Notes: generated from the letters alone by a model not told the origin. Counted from the stretch's first letter, positions 9,507-19,071 are shown. The stretch is 64,000 nt of DNA from an uncultured Paracoccaceae bacterium (GCA_947500005.1 CANMQJ010000003.1:1-64000); one strand, 5' to 3'. A program made the numbers and translations.

Positions 9507-10547
9507 TTACATATTCTCGCCCATCGTGGTCTCGTTGGCGATCTTTTCCTGGGTCTTTGCCAGTTCCGGATCGGCGACGAGGCCATAGTTGGCCAGCGGA
9601 CCCGAGGAGCCAGCGATCTCGTCAGCGACGAAGAACTGGGCGTATTCCTTGAGGCCGGGGATGACGCCGATATGTGCCTTCTTGACGTAGAAGAACAGCG
9701 GGCGCGAGACCGGATACTCGCCGGTCGAAATCGTCTCGGTCGACGGAGCGACGCCGGACATGGTCGCGACCTTCAACTTGTCGGTGTTGTTTTCATAGAA
9801 CGCCAGGCCGAACACGCCCACGCCGTTGGGGTTGGCATCGATGCGGGCCAGGGTCTCGGTGTAGTCGCCGTCGATATCGACCGACTTGCCGTCCTGGCGC
9901 ACGTCGAGACACGCGTCCTCGGCTGCGTCCTCGTCCATGCCGCCCTTCATCATGGCTTCCATGGCGCCGGTAGCTTCGCAGCCTTCCAGCAGAACCTTTT
10001 CCTCGAACACTTCACGGGTGCCGTGCTTGGTGCCGGGGATGAACATGGCGATCTCGGTGTCGGGCAGGTCGCTGTTGAACTCGGCCCAGGTCTCGTGGGT
10101 GTTCTCGACCAATTCGCCGTCCTTCATTACCTGAGCGCCGATTGCGTTGTAGATGTCTGCGGGCACGAAGGCGCCATAGGCCGGGCCGGACTGCTGGCTG
10201 GCAAAGACGATACCGTCATAGCCAATGCGTACTTCGATGATGTCGGTCACACCGTTTTCGGCGCAGGCCTTGATCTCTTTTTCACGGATGGCGCGAGACG
10301 CGTTGGCAACATCAATGGTGTTCTCGCCCACGCCTTCGCAGAAGCGCTTGAGACCGGCCGACGAGCCGCCCGACTCGACGACCGGAGTCGGAAAGTCGGT
10401 GTTTTCGCCGAAAAGCTCTGCCACGATCGAGGCATAGGGCAGAACGGTCGACGAACCGGCGACCTGCACGTTGTCGCGAGCGGCGGCCGCGGTTGCCGAT
10501 ACGGCAGCAATGGCAAGTGCCGAAGCCGACAGTTTCACAAAGGACAT
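9507..10547 (-). CDS. pstS: Phosphate-binding protein PstS
   Basis: 346 aa periplasmic phosphate receptor. The signal peptide is residues 1-23 (MSFVKLSASALAIAAVSATAAAA), with mature protein starting near RDNVQVAGSSTVLPYAS; the AGSSTVLP loop is the classic phosphate-binding segment. A second ligand-contact region is SGGSSAGLKRFCEG. The start is ATG 10547, preceded by AAGGAGAC; upstream in-frame starts would destroy the signal peptide. The Pho-boxes lie 86-114 bp upstream of the start. Confidence 0.96.
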   Translation of the reverse strand: MSFVKLSASALAIAAVSATAAAARDNVQVAGSSTVLPYASIVAELFGENTDFPTPVVESGGSSAGLKRFCEGVGENTIDVANASRAIREKEIKACAENGVTDIIEVRIGYDGIVFASQQSGPAYGAFVPADIYNAIGAQVMKDGELVENTHETWAEFNSDLPDTEIAMFIPGTKHGTREVFEEKVLLEGCEATGAMEAMMKGGMDEDAAEDACLDVRQDGKSVDIDGDYTETLARIDANPNGVGVFGLAFYENNTDKLKVATMSGVAPSTETISTGEYPVSRPLFFYVKKAHIGVIPGLKEYAQFFVADEIAGSSGPLANYGLVADPELAKTQEKIANETTMGENM

Positions 10548-10632
10548 TACAGTCTCCTTGGTTGAGTGAATGGGTCGATCACCCCCAGCGATGATCTCGC
10601 CGCGACTCCTAGTGAGCCTGCATGAGGCTTTT

Positions 10633-10661
10633 GTGACACGGATGTAACAGCTGTATGACAA
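10633..10661 (-). promoter_or_regulatory. Triple Pho-box (PhoB operator) upstream of pstS
   Basis: On the minus strand three 7-mers, TTGTCAT, CTGTTAC and GTGTCAC, are each separated by exactly 4 bp, matching the 11-bp-phased PhoB consensus CTGTCAT-N4. They lie between the phoR stop and the pstS start, so PhoB-P should drive pstSCAB-phoU-phoB from an internal promoter while phoR can also be read from the upstream genes. Confidence 0.85.
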
Positions 10662-10686
10662 TGCGCGGATTACCATTCGTCAGCGT

Positions 10687-11733
10687 TCAGGCCGGCAGGA
10701 TGACGGTAAAGGTCGATCCCTTTCCCAATTCACTTTCCACCCGAAGACGCCCTCGGTGTCGGTTGACGATATGCTTGACGATCGCAAGGCCCAGCCCCGT
10801 GCCGCCAAGCTCGCGCGACCGATGGCTGTCCGCGCGATAGAATCGCTCGGTCAGGCGCGGGAGGTGGACCGGGTCGATCCCCGCGCCGTGATCGCGCACC
10901 TGCACACGCGAGCCGGGGCCCCGCAGTGCCGGATCCCTGTCGGAGGTACTGATGATCAGCTCGACCCGGCCGCCACCCGCTCCGTATTTCAACGCGTTTT
11001 CAAGAAGGTTGGCAAAAACCTGGCGCAGCTGGTCGGCATCTCCTGTCACCAGCGCCGGATCGTCCGGCGCAACAAGCGTAAGCTCGACACCCGCGCCCTC
11101 GGCCAATGGTCTGAGCGAAGCGGCGGTGGAGTTGAGCAGCGCCGTCAGATCCAGTCGCTCGCGGGGGCGTACCCTCTCTTCGCTTTCAACGCGGTTGAGC
11201 GAAAGAAGATCGCCCACCAACCGGTTCATCCGGCTCGCTTCGGCCTCCATGATCTCCAGGAAGCGCTCGCGCGCGACCGCATCATGACGAGCAGGCCCGC
11301 GCAGCGTCTCGATGAAGCCCATCAAGGCCGTCAGCGGCGTGCGGAGTTCGTGGCTTACATTCGCGACGAAATCCCGCCGCATCTGCCCGGCCTGCTCCAC
11401 ATCCGTCACGTCGACGAAACTCACCAGCACCGCCCCGCCCTTGACGGCGCCGACGCCGCGCACGTACCTGCAGGACACGTCGAAAGTCGTGTCCTGCGCG
11501 CCGTCATTGGCCAGATACCGTGTGCGGACGGCTCCCTTGCTTTGCAGTCCCTGCTCGATCGCCTCGATCAGTTGCGGCTGCCGCAGAAAGGTGGCGAAAT
11601 GCCGGCCGGTGATGTGCTGGCCCAACAAGGTCAGCGCCTCGGCATTGGCGGCCAGGATGCGTTCGGACTGATCGACCAGTAGCGCAGGAAGCGGGATCGC
11701 CGCGAGAAAATCGCTGATCAGTTCATCCGACAT
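10687..11733 (-). CDS. phoR: Phosphate regulon histidine kinase PhoR, cytosolic form
   Basis: 348 aa sensor kinase. A PAS domain covers about 1-110, the dimerisation/H-box NVSHELRTPLTALMGF places the phospho-accepting His at residue 128, and the ATPase domain has an N-box (FANLLENALKYGAGG) and G-boxes (RDHGAGIDP, ELGGTGLGLAIVK). Unlike E. coli PhoR, no transmembrane segment is visible at the N-terminus. The start is ATG 11733 with GGGAGG; longer in-frame alternatives also give no membrane helix. It is 49 bp downstream of the trans-sulfuration gene and 139 bp before pstS. Confidence 0.92.
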   Translation of the reverse strand: MSDELISDFLAAIPLPALLVDQSERILAANAEALTLLGQHITGRHFATFLRQPQLIEAIEQGLQSKGAVRTRYLANDGAQDTTFDVSCRYVRGVGAVKGGAVLVSFVDVTDVEQAGQMRRDFVANVSHELRTPLTALMGFIETLRGPARHDAVARERFLEIMEAEASRMNRLVGDLLSLNRVESEERVRPRERLDLTALLNSTAASLRPLAEGAGVELTLVAPDDPALVTGDADQLRQVFANLLENALKYGAGGGRVELIISTSDRDPALRGPGSRVQVRDHGAGIDPVHLPRLTERFYRADSHRSRELGGTGLGLAIVKHIVNRHRGRLRVESELGKGSTFTVILPA

Positions 11734-11782
11734 GACTGCCTCCCGACTTGCCGCGCCTGCTATTAGCGCAGCCGTGTAACGC

Positions 11783-12970
11783 TCATTTGGAAACGGCCTC
11801 GCCAATCGCGGTCGAGAAGATCTGCTTGAGCTGCTCGGGATCTTCGAGACCGACCGAAACGCGAAAGAACCCTTCGGACATCCCCAGCGCCGCACGCTCA
11901 TCGACGCTCAACGCGCGATGCGATGAAGAGGCGGGATGTGACAGGGTCGTGCCGACATCGCCAAGCGTCGGGGCAAAGCTCAACCCCTCGGCCGCCCTGG
12001 TGAAGGCATTGGCCGCCGCTCGTCCCCCATCGAGTTCGAAACTGACCATGTTGCACCCCTGCCCCGCCAGAAGCGTTTCGGCCCGATTCCGGTCCGGGTG
12101 ATCTGCTCGTGTGGGGTAAATCACGCGCTTGACTCCGGGAAGTTCCGACAAATGGTCTGCCAGGGCCACCGCAGTCGCCTGCGCCCGGTCGAACCGCAAC
12201 TCGAAGGACAGCATGCCGCGTTCGGCCAACCAGCAGTCGAACGGGCTGGGTGTCATGCCGGTTGTGATCGAGAAGACCCGCATCCGCTCGTTGAGCGCGG
12301 CGTCACGGGCCACCACATACCCCAGCATCACGTCGGAATGTCCGGCAAGCAGCTTCGTGATGGAATGGATCACGATATCGGCGCCATGATCGAAAGGCCG
12401 GAAGGCGCGCGGCGTCGTAAAGGTGTTGTCCACCGCCAGAAGAATTCCCTTGTCACGGCACAATTCCGCAAGCCCGGAAATATCGGCTACGCGCAAGGTC
12501 GGGTTCGACACGACCTCGACCAATATCATGCGCGTCTCGGGGCGTATCTGCGCAGCCATCGCTTTCACATCACCGGGATCGGCCAGGGAAGTCGCGATGC
12601 CCAGGCGCGGCAGGTCTTCCTTCATCATCCGCAGAGATCGGCCATAGAGTTGGTTGCCGCCGATCACATGGTCATCCGCCTTGAGCAAACCCAGCAGCGC
12701 CGCAGTCACGGCCGCCATGCCCGAGCCGGTTACCCAGCCGCCCGTGGCACCCTCCATCGCGTCGAGCCGCTTGGCCACGACATCAGCATTGGGGTGGCCT
12801 TCCCGCGAATAGGTATAGCCATGGACGCGACCTTCGTACTGGTCGTCCAGCGCGTCGGGCGTCTCGCTGGCATAAACGACGGATGGGCTCAGGGGCGTTA
12901 CGACGGGGCGGCTGGCGCTTTCGGGAAGCGGATCGGGTCGGATGATCGAGCCCCTGGTGTTACGATTCAT
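11783..12970 (-). CDS. PLP-dependent trans-sulfuration enzyme (Cys/Met family)
   Basis: 395 aa, fold-type I PLP enzyme of the cystathionine gamma-synthase/beta-lyase family. The PLP lysine is in HSITKLLAGHSD; VDNTFTTP supplies the pyridine-nitrogen Asp, and the YSREGHPN and RVSVGLEDPEQL motifs are family hallmarks. Exact reaction (gamma-synthase, gamma-lyase, or O-acylhomoserine sulfhydrylase) cannot be fixed by eye. A good GGGAGG precedes ATG 12970. Its start overlaps the carbonic-anhydrase-like gene by 4 nt, so the two are translationally coupled. Confidence 0.88.
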   Translation of the reverse strand: MNRNTRGSIIRPDPLPESASRPVVTPLSPSVVYASETPDALDDQYEGRVHGYTYSREGHPNADVVAKRLDAMEGATGGWVTGSGMAAVTAALLGLLKADDHVIGGNQLYGRSLRMMKEDLPRLGIATSLADPGDVKAMAAQIRPETRMILVEVVSNPTLRVADISGLAELCRDKGILLAVDNTFTTPRAFRPFDHGADIVIHSITKLLAGHSDVMLGYVVARDAALNERMRVFSITTGMTPSPFDCWLAERGMLSFELRFDRAQATAVALADHLSELPGVKRVIYPTRADHPDRNRAETLLAGQGCNMVSFELDGGRAAANAFTRAAEGLSFAPTLGDVGTTLSHPASSSHRALSVDERAALGMSEGFFRVSVGLEDPEQLKQIFSTAIGEAVSK

Positions 12971-13491
12971 TTGACCTCCCGCATCGTCTCACGAAACTTT
13001 CGCATGTTTTCCCTGTAATATTCCGCGCTCATCCTGATGCGCTGTGCCTGCGCCTCGTCGATCTGGCGGATCACCTTTCCCGGCGCGCCCATCACGAGCG
13101 AATTGTCCGGGATCTCCTTGTTCTCGGTCACCAGGGCCCCGGCCCCGATAAGGCAGTTCTTTCCGATCTTTGCACCGTTGAGGATGATCGCGCCCATGCC
13201 GATCAGGGTGTTGTCGCCGATCGTGCAGCCATGCAGCATGACCTTGTGGCCGATGGTGCAATCGCGCCCGATGGTCAGCGGGTAGCCCGCGTCGATATGC
13301 ATGACGCAGTTCTCCTGTACATTTGACCCTTCTCCGACGCGGATTTCCTCGTGATCCGCGCGGATGGTCACCCCGAACCAAACCGAAGAGCCCGCCTCCA
13401 TCACAACCTTGCCGACAAGATTGGCATCCGGGGCGACCCAGGTATCCTCGTGAATTTGGGGCGTGTCGTCGCCCAGGGCGTAGATGGTCAT
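12967..13491 (-). CDS. Gamma-carbonic anhydrase family protein
   Basis: 174 aa left-handed beta-helix protein built of hexapeptide repeats (about 15-145), with the metal-type histidines at CVMHID and GHKVMLHG. This is the YrdA/PaaY/gamma-CA-like family, which forms trimers with metal between subunits; activity of bacterial members varies. It overlaps by 4 nt both the upstream gmk stop and the downstream trans-sulfuration start. Confidence 0.88.
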   Translation of the reverse strand: MTIYALGDDTPQIHEDTWVAPDANLVGKVVMEAGSSVWFGVTIRADHEEIRVGEGSNVQENCVMHIDAGYPLTIGRDCTIGHKVMLHGCTIGDNTLIGMGAIILNGAKIGKNCLIGAGALVTENKEIPDNSLVMGAPGKVIRQIDEAQAQRIRMSAEYYRENMRKFRETMREVK

Positions 13492-14129
13492 GTCAACTCC
13501 TCGAACTCGGCCTGCAACGCGCGTACATGGTCCGTCAAATGCGGTTGCTGGATGCGGCGCAGGCGGGTGGCGGTGATGATGGTCTTGAGGGCAGCCTCGG
13601 TCGTGTCCAGGTCGTCGTTGATCAGGACGTGATCGTAACTGCCCCAGTGGCTGATCTCGTCCCAGCTTTTCTGCATCCGGCGCTGGATCGTGTCAGCATC
13701 GTCCTGGGCGCGCGTTTCCAGACGTCGGCGCAACTCGCGGATCGACGGGGGCAAGATGAAGATCGACAACGTATGCTGCCCGAGGGCCGAGTTGCGGATC
13801 TGCTGTGCGCCCTGCCAGTCGATGTCGAAGAGGACATCCTGGCCCTTGTTGATCGCCTCCTCGACCGGGCCGCGGGGTGAGCCGTAGAAATTGCCGAAGA
13901 CATGCGCGTGTTCGAGCATCTGGTCATTTGCAACCGCGGATTTGAACTGCGGCTCGGTATAGAAGTGGTAATCGCTGCCATCAACCTCGCCGGTCCGGGG
14001 CGCGCGCGTCGTCGCGCTGACCGAAAAAACGATGGAGGGATCCCACGCCCTCAGTCGCTTGGCCAATGTCGATTTGCCCGCACCGGAGGGCGAGGACAGG
14101 ATTATGAGAAGGCCGCGCCGGTTTGCCAT
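13488..14129 (-). CDS. gmk: Guanylate kinase
   Basis: 213 aa cytosolic enzyme phosphorylating GMP/dGMP to GDP/dGDP. The P-loop is SPSGAGKST at 13-21, followed by the GMP-binding [18 protein letters not shown] segment and the lid/[11 protein letters not shown] motif. Length is normal for the family. It lies 4 bp after yicC, the widespread yicC-gmk linkage, and overlaps the next gene by 4 nt. Confidence 0.96.
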   Translation of the reverse strand: MANRRGLLIILSSPSGAGKSTLAKRLRAWDPSIVFSVSATTRAPRTGEVDGSDYHFYTEPQFKSAVANDQMLEHAHVFGNFYGSPRGPVEEAINKGQDVLFDIDWQGAQQIRNSALGQHTLSIFILPPSIRELRRRLETRAQDDADTIQRRMQKSWDEISHWGSYDHVLINDDLDTTEAALKTIITATRLRRIQQPHLTDHVRALQAEFEELT

Positions 14130-14133
14130 GTCG

Positions 14134-15024
14134 TTACTCCACGTTCTGAACCTGTTCGCGCATCTGGTCGATCAGGGCTTTCAACTCCAGGCCGACCGCT
14201 GAGAGATCGGCATTCTGCGCTTTTGAACAGAGGGTGTTGGCCTCGCGGTTGAACTCCTGCATCAGGAAATCCAGTTTGCGGCCCACCGCGCCTCCGGTGT
14301 CCAGCAGCGCCCGCGCAGCGCCGACATGGGCACGCAGGCGGTCGATCTCTTCGGTGACATCCGACCTCACCGTCAGCAGCGCCAGTTCCTGCGCGACCCG
14401 GTCGGGATCGGCTCCGTCCGTGTTGTCCAGTATGCGGACGAGGTTCGTTCGAAGGGTTTCGGCCATCTGTTCCTTGCGGGCTTCGGCCAGGTCGGCGGCC
14501 TCGGCCGTCAGGGTTTCAACCCGTTTCAACTGATCGCGCAGGATCGTCTCCAACGCCTTTCCCTCGCCTTCCCGCATGCCAATGAAAGCTGCGAGCAGCG
14601 GTGTGAATTCCGTTTTCAGCCGGGATACTAGCGGTCCGGGGTCCTCGTCCACAGCCCCGGCCTCCATCATGCCGCGCAAGGCCAGCAGATCCACGGCGCG
14701 CGATGGCGCCAGCGAGATCGCGCGTTTCGCGGCTTCCGCCTCGATTTCGGCCAGCGCGTCCAGTGCGGCGGCAAGAGCGGAAGGGTTCAGGGCCATGTCG
14801 GCGCCCGCGTCCACCCGCGTCAACCGCAGCGACAGGGTGAGGTTGCCACGGGTGACCCGCTTTCCGATCTCGCCTCGAAGAGCAGGTTCTAGACCCTCCA
14901 GCCAGTCCGGTGCTCGCATGCGCAGGTCCAGACCCTTGCCATTGACGCCGCGCAATTCCCAGCTCCACTGGAAACTGCCAAACGCCCCCTTGCCCGAGGC
15001 GAAACCCGTCATGGACCGGATCAT
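14134..15024 (-). CDS. YicC/YloC family endoribonuclease-like protein
   Basis: 296 aa. The start [13 protein letters not shown] is the conserved family N-terminus, and the C-terminus [20 protein letters not shown]...EQVQNVE is the DUF1732-type end. E. coli YicC has been linked to RNA turnover. ATG 15024 is preferred because AAGGA lies 8 nt upstream; an alternative start at 15033 adds three residues. It is the first gene of the leftward yicC-gmk-gammaCA-trans-sulfuration-pho array. Confidence 0.93.
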   Translation of the reverse strand: MIRSMTGFASGKGAFGSFQWSWELRGVNGKGLDLRMRAPDWLEGLEPALRGEIGKRVTRGNLTLSLRLTRVDAGADMALNPSALAAALDALAEIEAEAAKRAISLAPSRAVDLLALRGMMEAGAVDEDPGPLVSRLKTEFTPLLAAFIGMREGEGKALETILRDQLKRVETLTAEAADLAEARKEQMAETLRTNLVRILDNTDGADPDRVAQELALLTVRSDVTEEIDRLRAHVGAARALLDTGGAVGRKLDFLMQEFNREANTLCSKAQNADLSAVGLELKALIDQMREQVQNVE

Positions 15025-15130
15025 GCGACGCATCCTTTCCCTGCCCGGGGGCCGTTCCGCCGGGTTGCCGCACCTAATGCGATACGGCCGCGATGGGCAA
15101 GCCCGCGGCTGCAATGTTTCGCGGATGGGC

Positions 15131-15147
15131 GGTTAACCAATCGTAAA
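15131..15147. promoter_or_regulatory. CtrA-like site 1
   Basis: Read on the minus strand it is TTTA-N7-TTAACC, one mismatch from the CtrA consensus TTAA-N7-TTAAC. It sits in the 221-bp divergent spacer between yicC and the PAS-domain gene. Confidence 0.4.
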
Positions 15148-15182
15148 GGAAATGCTCCAATTTTGTGAAAAGCCGTGGCACG

Positions 15183-15199
15183 TTAATCTTCGGGTAACC
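15183..15199. promoter_or_regulatory. CtrA-like site 2
   Basis: TTAA-N7-GTAACC, one mismatch from the CtrA consensus, 52 bp from the first site and 47 bp upstream of the PAS-gene start. Two sites in one short spacer make the pair more credible than either alone. Confidence 0.4.
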
Positions 15200-15245
15200 A
15201 GCATTCGCAATGCGAACGGGGCGAGGCAAGGATCGTGGTGACGGG

Positions 15246-15941
15246 ATGTTGAAGAGTTTCGATCGTAACGCCAGAGCGGTTTCGCAGGCAGGATCCGGCA
15301 AGGGAAATGTAATCGAGATGGATCGTTTCAGAACAGGGCAAGGCCTTTCCCCGATCCGGCAAGCCGAAGCCTATTGGACCGCCTTGCGACAGGACGGCAC
15401 CGTTCCCAAGCGCTCGGACATAGATCCGCGCGGCATCGACAACATCCTGGCGAACTGCTTCATCCTCGAACGCATTGCACCCGGCATCGCGCGTTTGCGC
15501 CTCGCAGGGCAGCACCTGAGCACCCTTGCCGGAATGGAGGTGCGTGGCATGCCCTTGACGGCCTTGTTCACCCCGCAGGGTCGCGCCGAGATGGGCCCGA
15601 TACTCGAGCATGTCTTCGACACGCCCGCGGTCGCGGAACTGTCCCTGAAGAGCGAGGCCCGATTTGGGCGCACCTCCCTCGAAGCACGAATGATCCTTCT
15701 GCCACTCAGGTCGGAACAGGGAGAGATCAGCCGCGCCATGGGCGTTCTGGTTTCGGACGGATCAGCGCCGCCTCCGCCTTTCAGATTCGCGGTTTCAAGG
15801 ACGGAGTTGCGCGATCTTGGTCAGCGAGACGGAATGAGGAAACACTTTCCTGACGACGCGGTGGCGACCCCCGGCTTCGCCGAGGCCCAGACCCCTCTGA
15901 TGCGACCATATCTCAGACTGGTCTCATCGCGCGACGACTGA
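15246..15941 (+). CDS. PAS-domain protein (PAS_5/DUF1488-like alphaproteobacterial type)
   Basis: 231 aa, no membrane segment and no kinase or cyclase output domain. The core (about 45-165) with QAEAYWTALR, VPKRSDIDPRGIDNILANCFI and RLAGQHLSTLAGMEVRGMPL resembles the alphaproteobacterial single-domain PAS family. The start is ATG 15246 after AAGGA; a GTG at 15237 is an alternative. Two CtrA-like sites precede it, so a link to the cell-cycle/motility regulon is possible. Function unknown. Confidence 0.75.
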   Translation: MLKSFDRNARAVSQAGSGKGNVIEMDRFRTGQGLSPIRQAEAYWTALRQDGTVPKRSDIDPRGIDNILANCFILERIAPGIARLRLAGQHLSTLAGMEVRGMPLTALFTPQGRAEMGPILEHVFDTPAVAELSLKSEARFGRTSLEARMILLPLRSEQGEISRAMGVLVSDGSAPPPPFRFAVSRTELRDLGQRDGMRKHFPDDAVATPGFAEAQTPLMRPYLRLVSSRDD

Positions 15942-15963
15942 CGACTGTCCCCGCGACGGGAAA

Positions 15964-15984
15964 CGGCGGGCAAGACGCCCGCCG
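15964..15984. terminator. Hairpin between converging PAS gene and DAHP synthase
   Basis: Perfect 8-bp stem CGGCGGGC/GCCCGCCG with loop AAGAC, followed on the minus strand by TTTCCC. It probably ends the DAHP synthase transcript and may act in both directions. Confidence 0.55.
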
Positions 15985-16006
15985 TATCAAGCCGTCTCGT
16001 CCTAAA

Positions 16007-17377
16007 TCAGCCTGCCGCGCGTTTCTGGCGGCCGCGATGCAGTTTTGACAATTCCTCGGCGACAAGGAAAGCCAGCTCCAACGACTGGCTGGCATTCAGG
16101 CGCGGATCGCAAGCGGTGTGGTAACGTGCCGAAAGCCCTTCCTCGGTAACGGCCCGCACCCCGCCGGTGCATTCGGTCACGTCCTGGCCCGTCATCTCGA
16201 AATGCACCCCGCCCGGAACCGTGCCCTCGGCCTCGTGCACTGAGAAGAACTCGTGCACTTCGCCCAGAACCGACTGGAACTGGCGGGTCTTGTAGCCGGT
16301 TGCGGATTTGATCGTGTTGCCATGCATCGGATCGCAGACCCAGGTGACCTTGGCGCCTTCTTCCTGAACCGTCCGGACCAGGCGCGGCAGATGCTCGCCG
16401 ACCTTGCCCGCGCCAAAACGCGCGATCAGCGTCAGCCGCCCCTCTTCGTTATCCGGGTTCAGCTTCTTCATCAGCGCCTTCAGGTCGTCCGGTGACGTGC
16501 TTGGTCCGCATTTCAGGCCAATGGGGTTCAGCACGCCACGACAGAACTCGACATGCGCGCCGTCGGGCTGACGCGTCCGGTCACCGATCCAGATCATGTG
16601 CCCCGACCCCGCCAGCCAATTGCCCGAGGTCGAGTCGAGCCGGGTCAACGCCTCTTCGTATTCCAGAAGCAGCGCCTCGTGGCTGGTATAGAACTCCACC
16701 GTCGAGAATTCATGTGTTGTGTCGGCGGTGATGCCGGCCGCCCCCATGAAATCTATGGTGTCCTGAATCCGATCGGCAATCTCGGAATATTTGCGAACGT
16801 CCTGGTCATCGGTGAAGCCCAGCGTCCAGGAATGCACGCGGCTCATGTCCGCGAAACCGCCCGTCGAGAAGGCGCGCAACAGGTTCAGCGTCGCGGCGGC
16901 TTGGGTATAAGCCTGCAGCATCTTGTTCGGATCTGGGATCCGCGCCTCGGGCGTGAAGGCGAGTTCGTTGATGATGTCACCGCGATAGCTTGGCAGTTCG
17001 ACGCCATCCATGACTTCGGTCGGCGCGCTGCGCGGCTTGGCGAACTGGCCCGCCATGCGCCCCACCTTGATGACCGGAACCTTGGCGCCGTAAGTCAGCA
17101 CCATCGCCATCTGGAGCATCACCTTGAACGTGTCCCGGATCGCATCGGCGCTGAACTGTTCGAAACTTTCGGCGCAATCACCACCCTGAAGCAGGAAAGC
17201 CTCGCCCCGCCCGGCTGCGGCAAGATGTTGTTTGAGTCGGCGTGCCTCGCCGGCGAAGACAAGCGGCGGGTACTTGGCAAGCTGAGCTTCGACACGATCC
17301 AGTGCTGCCGGATCGGTATATTCGGGCATCTGAACCCGCGGTTTCGCACGCCAGGTCGATTTCTGCCACTCGCTCAT
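16007..17377 (-). CDS. Class II 3-deoxy-7-phosphoheptulonate (DAHP) synthase
   Basis: 456 aa. Condenses PEP with erythrose-4-phosphate in the first step of the shikimate pathway. It is the plant-type (class II) enzyme, unrelated in length to the ~350 aa E. coli AroFGH group. Diagnostic segments are [11 protein letters not shown] near residue 80, [14 protein letters not shown], and the metal/substrate region [11 protein letters not shown]. The start [10 protein letters not shown] is the usual N-terminus, with GGAGACGAGAGCG upstream. Confidence 0.95.
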   Translation of the reverse strand: MSEWQKSTWRAKPRVQMPEYTDPAALDRVEAQLAKYPPLVFAGEARRLKQHLAAAGRGEAFLLQGGDCAESFEQFSADAIRDTFKVMLQMAMVLTYGAKVPVIKVGRMAGQFAKPRSAPTEVMDGVELPSYRGDIINELAFTPEARIPDPNKMLQAYTQAAATLNLLRAFSTGGFADMSRVHSWTLGFTDDQDVRKYSEIADRIQDTIDFMGAAGITADTTHEFSTVEFYTSHEALLLEYEEALTRLDSTSGNWLAGSGHMIWIGDRTRQPDGAHVEFCRGVLNPIGLKCGPSTSPDDLKALMKKLNPDNEEGRLTLIARFGAGKVGEHLPRLVRTVQEEGAKVTWVCDPMHGNTIKSATGYKTRQFQSVLGEVHEFFSVHEAEGTVPGGVHFEMTGQDVTECTGGVRAVTEEGLSARYHTACDPRLNASQSLELAFLVAEELSKLHRGRQKRAAG

Positions 17378-17539
17378 CGCTCTCGTCTCCGCTGAGAAGG
17401 TTTCAGGGGGCTTCTATACAAAATGACGTGCAGGGTGACCATACGTGATTTGCGGCTCTTGACGTCGGAAACAAGCTCTGAGCAATGTGATCGGCACATC
17501 GCCCGACCGAGCAGGCGCGGCCCAAAGGACATCTTCGCC

Positions 17540-18544
17540 ATGAAAGAGCAACATCGGATTGTCGATGTGGACAGCAAGCAGAAAAAGCCGCGACGCTTTG
17601 TCTTCGTGCTTCTCGACAATTTCACCATGTTGTGTTTCTCCGCCGCGCTCGAGAGCCTGCGGATCGCCAATCGCATGGCCGGTCATGAACTTTATTCGTG
17701 GCGGCTCGTGGGCGAGGGCGGCGATCTTGTCCGCTGCTCTGCCGGAACGGCCTTCAAGCTGGACGGCGACCTGGACGAGTTGTTGCGCGAGGACACGATT
17801 CTCGTCTGTGGCGGCATCGACGTTCAAAAGGCGACGACGAAGCGGCTTTTGGGGTGGTTGCGCCGGGAGTCTCGCAAGGGACTTTCGGTCGGCGGACTGT
17901 GTACCGCGGCCTATTCGCTCGCCAAGGCCGGTTTGCTGGATGGCAAGCGCGCGACGATTCACTGGGAGAATGCCGACAGCTTCGCCGAGGAATTCGAAGA
18001 GGTTAACCTGACCAAGTCTGTCTTCCAGGTCGATGGCTCCCGCATGACCACGGCGGGGGGGACCTCGTCGATCGACCTTATGCTCAAGATCATCGCGGAC
18101 GATCATGGCGAGGATCTTGCCAATGCCGTGGCCGACCAGTTGATCTATTCGACGATCCGGACTGATCAGGACACGCAGCGCCTTTCGACGCCGACTCGTA
18201 TTGGCGTCCGTCACCCCAAGCTCAGCCAGGTGATCCAGATGATGGAGAAGAATATCGAGGAGCCGATCAGCCCCTCGATCCTGGCTCGCGATGTCGGCAT
18301 GTCGACCCGCCAGCTGGAGCGACTTTTCCGTCGCTACCTGAACCGGTCGCCCAAGCGGTATTACATGGAGTTGCGCCTGCAAAAGGCGCGCAACCTGCTG
18401 ATGCAGACCGATATGAGCGTCATCAACGTGGCCCTGGCCTGCGGCTTTGCCTCACCTTCGCATTTCTCGAAGTGCTATCGGGCGCATTACAACACGACGC
18501 CGTATCGCGAACGCGGCACACAGGCCGCGCGGCTTTCGGTGTGA
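17540..18544 (+). CDS. GlxA-family AraC-type transcriptional regulator
   Basis: 334 aa. An N-terminal DJ-1/PfpI (class I glutamine amidotransferase-like) domain covers about 20-190, with the nucleophile-elbow region SVGGLCTAAYSLAKAG. It is joined to a C-terminal AraC double HTH (about 220-320), whose family signature is in ALACGFASPSHFSKCYRAHY. Relatives include regulators of arginine, carnitine and glycine-betaine catabolism (ArgR, CdhR, GbdR), so an amino-acid or quaternary-amine signal is plausible but not shown. The start is ATG 17540 with AAGGA 10 nt upstream. Confidence 0.87.
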   Translation: MKEQHRIVDVDSKQKKPRRFVFVLLDNFTMLCFSAALESLRIANRMAGHELYSWRLVGEGGDLVRCSAGTAFKLDGDLDELLREDTILVCGGIDVQKATTKRLLGWLRRESRKGLSVGGLCTAAYSLAKAGLLDGKRATIHWENADSFAEEFEEVNLTKSVFQVDGSRMTTAGGTSSIDLMLKIIADDHGEDLANAVADQLIYSTIRTDQDTQRLSTPTRIGVRHPKLSQVIQMMEKNIEEPISPSILARDVGMSTRQLERLFRRYLNRSPKRYYMELRLQKARNLLMQTDMSVINVALACGFASPSHFSKCYRAHYNTTPYRERGTQAARLSV

Positions 18545-19071
18545 TCCGCACCGGCCGGCTGCTGCTGCGCGAAGGCCGCGCCGAGGATCTCGGACCCTTG
18601 CACGAGATCTTTTCCGACCCCCGCGCGATGCGTTACTGGGACCGGCCCGCGCATGACGATCTTTCGCAGACGCAGGCCTTCCTCGATCAGTTCATGGCAC
18701 CCGACCCGGCCCGGCAGTTCGAATTCATCCTCGAGCACGAAGGCCGTTGCATCGGCAAGGCGGGGATCTGGGGGGCGCCCGAACTGGGCTTCATCCTGCA
18801 TCCCGACTGCTGGGGGCGCGGACTCATGACCGAAGCGCTGCGCGCCCTGCTGCCGCGCGCCTTCGCGCGGTTTCCGCATCTGCCAGAGATCACCGCGGAG
18901 ATCGATCCGCGCAATCTAGCGTCCCAAGCGGTGCTGAAAAAGCTGGGATTCCGACAGACCGGGTTCGCGCGAAAGAATTTCCTCTATGGCGGTATCGAAC
19001 TTTGCGACACCGCCTATTTCGCGCTTACGCGCGAGACGGCAGCGGCTCAGTCAGCCGGCGTCATGCGATAG
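18541..19071 (+). CDS. GNAT family N-acetyltransferase (RimJ-like)
   Basis: 176 aa beginning at GTG 18541, overlapping the regulator stop by 4 nt (GTGA), so it is translationally coupled to the GlxA-type gene. The sequence from IRTGRLLLREGRAEDLGPLH to the end is a full Acetyltransf_3 domain. The acetyl-CoA loop region is near ILHPDCWGRGLMTEALRALL and the C-terminal motif is NLASQAVLKKLGFRQTG. The substrate is unknown; relatives acetylate ribosomal-protein N-termini or small amines. Its 3' end overlaps the converging sugar-dehydrogenase gene by 25 bp. Confidence 0.85.
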   Translation: MIRTGRLLLREGRAEDLGPLHEIFSDPRAMRYWDRPAHDDLSQTQAFLDQFMAPDPARQFEFILEHEGRCIGKAGIWGAPELGFILHPDCWGRGLMTEALRALLPRAFARFPHLPEITAEIDPRNLASQAVLKKLGFRQTGFARKNFLYGGIELCDTAYFALTRETAAAQSAGVMR

